From assembly GCA_028698975.1 (NCBI GenBank), contig JAQVVK010000017.1, positions 1-19,615 of the forward strand: 19,615 nt of DNA, read 5' to 3'. Positions 15,393 to 19,615 of this stretch are shown piece after piece. Each line of letters starts with the position of its first letter. Position 1 is the first letter of the stretch. A model generated the notes under the pieces. The model was not told the DNA's origin and ran no database searches. It saw nothing but the letters and a program-made list of their open reading frames with translations. The translations under genes and the position numbers were made by a program. The stretch is from Victivallaceae bacterium (lineage in GTDB: Bacteria; Verrucomicrobiota; Lentisphaeria; Victivallales; Victivallaceae).

Positions 15393-16082
15393 ATGGGACG
15401 CGTTTGGTTTGTAAGCGGCATTGATACCGGCATCGGCAAAACCATCGCCACCGGTCTTGCGGCGCGTTATCTGGTGAAAGCCGGGGTAAAAGCGATCACG
15501 GTCAAAATGGCGCAGACCGGCAATGTCGGTTTTTCGGAAGATCTGGAAAAACACCGCGAATTTATGGGGATCGGCCGTTTGCCCGGTGACGACGAGGGAT
15601 TGACCGCGCCGCAGATATTCGCCTTTCCGGCCTCACCGCTTCTGGCGGCCCGCCGCGAACACCGGGTGGTCGAAGTAAACAAGATCGTCGAGGCGGTCAA
15701 CCGCCTCCGTGACATGTATGACGAGGTGCTGGTCGAGGGGGCGGGCGGCCTTGCCGTGCCGCTTACCGAGAATCTGCTGACCATCGACCTTGCCGCGCGT
15801 GAAAAATGGCCGCTGCTGCTGGTTTCGTGCGGACGGCTTGGCAGTCTGTCGCAAACGCTGCTTTCGATCGAGGCGGCCATTCATCACGGGCTTGTGCTCA
15901 AAGGGATCATCTACAATTATTTTGAGGGGGCCGATCCCGAAATCGACCTCGACACGCCGGAAATGACGTTGAAATATCTGGCCGCTCACGGTCTGGCCGC
16001 GCCGCTGGTGCGGGTACCCGAAGTCGGCGCGACGATACCGGAAGTCGATTTCTCACCGATCTTTGGCGGAGGCCAAAAATGA
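15393..16082 (+). CDS. bioD: Dethiobiotin synthetase
   Basis: 229 residues, close to the usual length. It uses ATP and CO2 to close the ureido ring of 7,8-diaminononanoate, giving dethiobiotin. Walker A is GIDTGIGKT (residues 9-17, Lys16). K38 in VKMAQTG corresponds to the catalytic Lys37 of E. coli in KPVASG, and VEGAGG (114-119) is the conserved substrate/phosphate loop. The gene starts 2 bp after bioB, with a GGAGGAG SD inside the bioB end, and overlaps bioA by 4 bp (ATGA), so translation is coupled in both directions. Confidence 0.96.
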   Translation: MGRVWFVSGIDTGIGKTIATGLAARYLVKAGVKAITVKMAQTGNVGFSEDLEKHREFMGIGRLPGDDEGLTAPQIFAFPASPLLAARREHRVVEVNKIVEAVNRLRDMYDEVLVEGAGGLAVPLTENLLTIDLAAREKWPLLLVSCGRLGSLSQTLLSIEAAIHHGLVLKGIIYNYFEGADPEIDLDTPEMTLKYLAAHGLAAPLVRVPEVGATIPEVDFSPIFGGGQK

Positions 16083-17350
16083 GTACCGACAGCGACCGCC
16101 GTTATCTCTGGCACCCGTATGCCCCGGTGGTAAATCCGCCGCCGGTATTTGAGGCGGCAGGCGGCAGCGGAGCCAGAGTGCGTCTGGCCGACGGCGTCGA
16201 ATTGATCGACGCGGTTTCGAGCTGGTGGTGCATGGCGCACGGCCACAACCACCCGGCGATAACCTCGGCCATACGCGAACAATGTGACAAACTCACCCAT
16301 GTGATGTTTGCGGGGTTCACCCACGCACCGGCGATGGAGCTGGCCGAGGAGCTGCGCCAGCGGCTTCCGGCTGGATTGAAACACATATTTTTTGCCGATT
16401 CCGGTTCAATCGCGGTCGAGTGCGCCGTCAAAATGGCGGTGCAGTATCAAATGGCGCGCAAACTGCCGGCCAAAAGCAAGCTGGCGGCTCACGGCGGAGG
16501 TTATCACGGCGACACCATTGGCGCAATGTCGCTCAGCGACCCCAACGGCATGCACACCATGTTCAAGGGGCTGCTGCCCAAGCACTTCTTTGCGCCGATG
16601 CCGGCGGTGCCGTTTGATGGCGAGTGGCGCGACGAAGCGTTCGCGCCAATGCAAAAATTGCTCGACGAACACGCCGACGAAATCGCCGCAGTTATTATCG
16701 AGCCAATTTTTCAGGGGGCAAACGCCATGCGTTTTTACCACCCGCAATACCTCAAAAAACTGCGCGCCGCCTGCGACGCCCATGATGTGCTGCTGATCTT
16801 TGACGAGATCGCCACCGGGTTTGGCCGGGTCGGGCGCAGGTTCGCACAGGAATACGCCGGGGTTACGCCCGACATCATGTGCATCGGCAAAATCCTTTCC
16901 GGCGGCGCCGTGACGCTGGCCGCCGCCGTTGCGTCGGAGCAAGTGGGCGAGGTGATTTCCGAGGGCGGGCGCGGCGCATTTCTGCACGGCCCCACCTACA
17001 TGGCAAATCCGATCGCCTGCGCCGCCTCGTGCGCTTCGCTGCGGCTGCTCGACCAGTATGACTGGCAGAGCCGGGTCAACGCCATTGAATCGCGTCTTAA
17101 AGACGGTCTGGCTCCGGCTCGCGCCATCGCCGGGGTGCGTGATGTGCGGGTGCTGGGAGCCACCGGGGTGATCGAAGTGGCCCAGATGCCGTCGCCGCAA
17201 GTGGTGCGCCGTATCGTATTGAAACACCATGTCTGGCTGCGTCCGTTTGGAAATTGGCTCTACACCATGCCGCCATTTATCTGCACGCCCGATGAGATCG
17301 ACGCGATCTCCGAAACGATGCTTGACCTTGCGGCGGAGGCGGCGCAATGA
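16079..17350 (+). CDS. bioA: Adenosylmethionine-8-amino-7-oxononanoate aminotransferase
   Basis: 423 residues; E. coli BioA is about 429 and similarity extends throughout. PLP-dependent class III aminotransferase turning 8-amino-7-oxononanoate into 7,8-diaminononanoate, with SAM as the usual amino donor. Visible hallmarks: WHPY (11-14), SSWW (47-50) in the substrate pocket, FADSGSIAVECAVKMA (105-120) for cofactor phosphate, GYHGDTIGAMS (141-151), D242 in FDEIATGFGR, Schiff-base Lys271 in CIGKILSGG, and HGPTYMANP. The WW and HGPT motifs favour SAM as donor over lysine-using BioK. It overlaps bioD at its start and bioWF at its end, each by ATGA. Confidence 0.97.
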   Translation: MSTDSDRRYLWHPYAPVVNPPPVFEAAGGSGARVRLADGVELIDAVSSWWCMAHGHNHPAITSAIREQCDKLTHVMFAGFTHAPAMELAEELRQRLPAGLKHIFFADSGSIAVECAVKMAVQYQMARKLPAKSKLAAHGGGYHGDTIGAMSLSDPNGMHTMFKGLLPKHFFAPMPAVPFDGEWRDEAFAPMQKLLDEHADEIAAVIIEPIFQGANAMRFYHPQYLKKLRAACDAHDVLLIFDEIATGFGRVGRRFAQEYAGVTPDIMCIGKILSGGAVTLAAAVASEQVGEVISEGGRGAFLHGPTYMANPIACAASCASLRLLDQYDWQSRVNAIESRLKDGLAPARAIAGVRDVRVLGATGVIEVAQMPSPQVVRRIVLKHHVWLRPFGNWLYTMPPFICTPDEIDAISETMLDLAAEAAQ

Positions 17351-19248
17351 CGCGGCGGCTTTTTTCGATCAAAATGCGCGCCTCGCGCGGCGAAAAGCAC
17401 ATTTCCGGCGCGGAGCGCATTGTGGAAGCCGCCTCGCTGGGGCGGTTCACCGACGCCTTGCTGGAGCGTGCGATGCACCACGCCAACGGCGAACCGGATT
17501 TTGTCAACCTTAAATTCGAAGCGGTCGCGCCCAATAACATCATCGAGTTCGACGCGCTAAAAGTTCGCACGGTGGAAGTCGCTTCCGCCGCCGACGGACT
17601 GGCCGAGATGAGCCGCCTGCTGGGTTCGCTCGGCGTGAGCAACCCGGAAAAAGCGGTGACGCTCCTGTCAAACCTCTCCAACATGCGCGGGGCGGCGATG
17701 CTCGACGCCGACAGCTTTGAACGCCTCGAACCCGATTGCGAACGCGGGGTGCGGGTAACCAATCTTGACGACAGTGAAAGCGCGCAAAAAGGAGCCTCGT
17801 GTGTAAAAAATCACTATGCCGAGGCGATAGTATTAGCCACCAAAGTGGCCAATGCGCCGGGTATTGTGGCGGAGTTGTGTATTTCCGACGATCCGGATTA
17901 TGTGACCGGTTACATTGCCTCCAAAGAGCTTGGTTATGTCCGTATAACCAAACTCAAGGAAGCCGGTTCGCCCAAGGGCGGCCGCATATTTGTCTTTCGG
18001 GGGACGCCCGAAGAGAAACTTAGCACCATAGATTTTCTGCAGAAACAGTGCGTATTAGTGCGCGGCATAAAGCCGGTGGCACCGGCCAAACACACCAGCC
18101 GGGTCGATCACCTTAAAGATGAACTTTGCGAACTGCGGGGCGACCACCTTTTCCGGGAAATGGTGGCGGTGCACGGCGAAGTCGGCACCCATGTTTCGAC
18201 GGACGACGGCGACAAACTCATGCTCGCTTCAAACAACTACCTTGATCTGGCCTTTCATCCCGAGGTAAGACAGGCGGCGGCGGACGCCGCATTGCGTTAT
18301 GGAGCCGGTTCGTCGGGGGCGCGGCTGGTGTCCGGCAACCTTGAGCCGCACCGTCGGTTGGAGGAGAAACTCGCGGAATTCAAGGGGTGCGAAAAAGCTA
18401 TGCTTTTCAATACCGGCTACATGGCCAATCTCGGCTGTATTCAGGCTCTCTGCACGGAGGACGACACCATTTTCAGCGACGAGCTTAACCACGCCAGCAT
18501 CATCGACGGCTGCCGGCTGTCGCGGGCGCGGGTGGTGGTTTACAGACACAACGACATGGCCGACCTCGAAAACAAGCTGGCGGCCAATCCGGGGCGCGGG
18601 CTGATCGTGAGCGACGCGGTATTCAGTATGGATGGCGACGTCGCCCCCCTGCCCGAACTCCTGCGCCTTTCGCGGCGGGCCGGTCTGCCGCTGATGCTCG
18701 ACGAAGCCCACTCCACCGGGGTGCTCGGCAAACGCGGGCACGGCATCTGCGAATTCTTTGGCTGCGACGAAAAGCCGGAGATCATGATCGGCACGCTGAG
18801 CAAGGCCTTGGGAGCCGAGGGCGGATTTGTGTGCGGCAGTCGTGAATTGATCGATTTTATGCGTAACAAGGCGCGTTCGTTTATCTTCTCGACCGCGCTC
18901 GCGCCGTCGGCTTGCGCCGCCGCGCAAAAATCGCTGGAGATTATCGAACGCGAACCGGAGCGGGTGGCCGCGCTGCATGAAAATGTACGCTTCTTCTCCG
19001 GGGAACTGGCCGGGTACGGCATAAAAACGCAAGACACATCAAGCGCGATCATCCCTATTGTGGTCGGAGACGAGGAAACCGCGTTGGCCGCTTCGCGGAA
19101 ACTTTTTGAGCGCGGATTTTTCGTTTCGGCCATACGCTTCCCGACCGTAAAACGGAGAGCCGCCCGGTTGCGGGTGGCTTTGATGGCGACCCATACCAGC
19201 GAAGAATTAACTCAGGCGGCCCAAGCGATCGCCGACGTTATCGGTTAG
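17347..19248 (+). CDS. bioWF: Fused pimeloyl-CoA ligase / 8-amino-7-oxononanoate synthase (BioW-BioF)
   Basis: 633 residues in two enzymes. Residues 1-245 are BioW (6-carboxyhexanoate-CoA ligase, pimelate + ATP + CoA to pimeloyl-CoA): SIKMRASRGEKHISGAERI, RGAAMLD, RGVRVTN, and AELCISDDPDYVTGYIAS (175-192) all match B. subtilis BioW. Residues about 250-633 are BioF (pimeloyl-CoA + alanine to 8-amino-7-oxononanoate, PLP-dependent): NNYLDLAFHPEV, GAGSSGARLVSGN, LDEAHSTG (451-458) and Schiff-base Lys486 in TLSKALGAEGG. The junction around KPVAPAKHTSRVDHL has no stop or frameshift. It overlaps bioA by 4 bp and is the last biotin gene. Such BioWF fusions exist in protein databases as I recall, so the fusion is uncommon but not new. 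No bioC or bioH is visible, as expected for the pimelate route. Confidence 0.96.
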   Translation: MTRRLFSIKMRASRGEKHISGAERIVEAASLGRFTDALLERAMHHANGEPDFVNLKFEAVAPNNIIEFDALKVRTVEVASAADGLAEMSRLLGSLGVSNPEKAVTLLSNLSNMRGAAMLDADSFERLEPDCERGVRVTNLDDSESAQKGASCVKNHYAEAIVLATKVANAPGIVAELCISDDPDYVTGYIASKELGYVRITKLKEAGSPKGGRIFVFRGTPEEKLSTIDFLQKQCVLVRGIKPVAPAKHTSRVDHLKDELCELRGDHLFREMVAVHGEVGTHVSTDDGDKLMLASNNYLDLAFHPEVRQAAADAALRYGAGSSGARLVSGNLEPHRRLEEKLAEFKGCEKAMLFNTGYMANLGCIQALCTEDDTIFSDELNHASIIDGCRLSRARVVVYRHNDMADLENKLAANPGRGLIVSDAVFSMDGDVAPLPELLRLSRRAGLPLMLDEAHSTGVLGKRGHGICEFFGCDEKPEIMIGTLSKALGAEGGFVCGSRELIDFMRNKARSFIFSTALAPSACAAAQKSLEIIEREPERVAALHENVRFFSGELAGYGIKTQDTSSAIIPIVVGDEETALAASRKLFERGFFVSAIRFPTVKRRAARLRVALMATHTSEELTQAAQAIADVIG

Positions 19249-19259
19249 TTTTTTGAGCG

Positions 19260-19615
19260 TCAGAAACCGACGTTCACGCCGATGGCTTTGAGGAAGATCA
19301 CCGCCACCACCACCGGCGTCACAAAACGCACCAGTATCCCCCACGCCGTCAGCAGGGTCAACCCGTGGTTGCGGCTGGTGCGGTAAAGCGGTTCGCCGCG
19401 GAAACCCGACATCCAGGTAATCAGGTTTTGATCGGCATAGGAGGTCGCCCCGATGCGAAGTTCGCGCCCCGCCTTGCGGCTCGACCACACCCAGCCGACG
19501 AAAATACAGGTCAACAATCCGCCGAGCGGGATCATCCAGTTTGAAGTAATGTAGTCGATGAGGTCAAACCAGCTTGGCGGCAGGTTTTGGCTGCCGAAAA
19601 GCCAGCCGAGGGTGG
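19260..19615 (-). CDS. Sodium:neurotransmitter-symporter-family transporter, C-terminal fragment
   Basis: The minus-strand frame is open from the window end to a TGA at 19260, about 117 codons, so only the C-terminus is visible. It shows NWMIPLGGLLTCIFVGWVW, then a polar loop and AWGILVRFVTPVVVAVIFLK, the pattern of the last two helices of bacterial NSS/SNF transporters (Na+-coupled amino acid uptake, LeuT fold). Substrate cannot be judged. It is convergent with bioWF, 11 bp apart. Confidence 0.85.
   Translation of the reverse strand, partial: TLGWLFGSQNLPPSWFDLIDYITSNWMIPLGGLLTCIFVGWVWSSRKAGRELRIGATSYADQNLITWMSGFRGEPLYRTSRNHGLTLLTAWGILVRFVTPVVVAVIFLKAIGVNVGF

Noticed and set aside
19232..19254. 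Possible bioWF terminator: CCGA-CGTTA-TCGG then TTAG and six T
   Set aside because: The stem is only four base pairs (five with a wobble) and overlaps the end of the coding sequence, too weak to call.
1..19615. CRISPR array, tRNA/rRNA genes, insertion sequences, prophage genes
   Set aside because: No regularly spaced repeats, transposase motifs, or tRNA/rRNA-like sequence were seen on reading the window.

Overview
The window looks like chromosome from an anaerobic bacterium of the Lentisphaerota (Victivallales type). This is inferred from three things: a pseudopilin with the [20 protein letters not shown] leader and a C-terminal H-X9-DG motif, placed between a GntR-LacI hybrid regulator and a secreted hydrolase-like protein; an oxygen-sensitive-looking biotin synthase; and a BioW-type (pimelate) biotin operon. 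Genes are GC-rich and tightly packed, while the regulatory gaps are AT-rich.

Region 1 (1-5280, all minus strand): two nearly identical GntR-LacI regulators lie in tandem. Copy A (2587-3774) is the first gene of an operon that continues into a pseudopilin and a large secreted protein cut off by the window start. Copy B (4031-5209) stands alone, with its own promoter and a strong terminator. Both promoters carry TTTGTCT/AGACAAA inverted repeats that look like autoregulatory operators.

Region 2 (5310-14187, minus strand): a five-gene operon holds two amino-acid decarboxylases and transporters in the order lysine-type decarboxylase, GadC-like antiporter, TauE/SafE-family protein, ArcD-like antiporter, AdiA-type arginine decarboxylase. 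It ends in a textbook terminator. A 60-residue Lys/Arg-rich ORF lies just ahead of the first decarboxylase. Together these look like two proton-consuming decarboxylase/antiporter pairs (acid resistance and polyamine production) under one promoter, possibly controlled by a leader peptide.

Region 3 (14337-19248, plus strand): a biotin operon, bioB-bioD-bioA-bioWF, is transcribed divergently from region 2 across a 216-bp gap. Its genes overlap by 4 bp or lie 2 bp apart. The last gene fuses BioW (pimeloyl-CoA ligase) to BioF (8-amino-7-oxononanoate synthase), so the operon covers pimelate to biotin. BioB lacks two of the four E. coli [2Fe-2S] ligands.

Region 4 (19260-19615, minus strand): the C-terminal end of a sodium:neurotransmitter-symporter-family transporter, convergent with bioWF and cut off by the window end.
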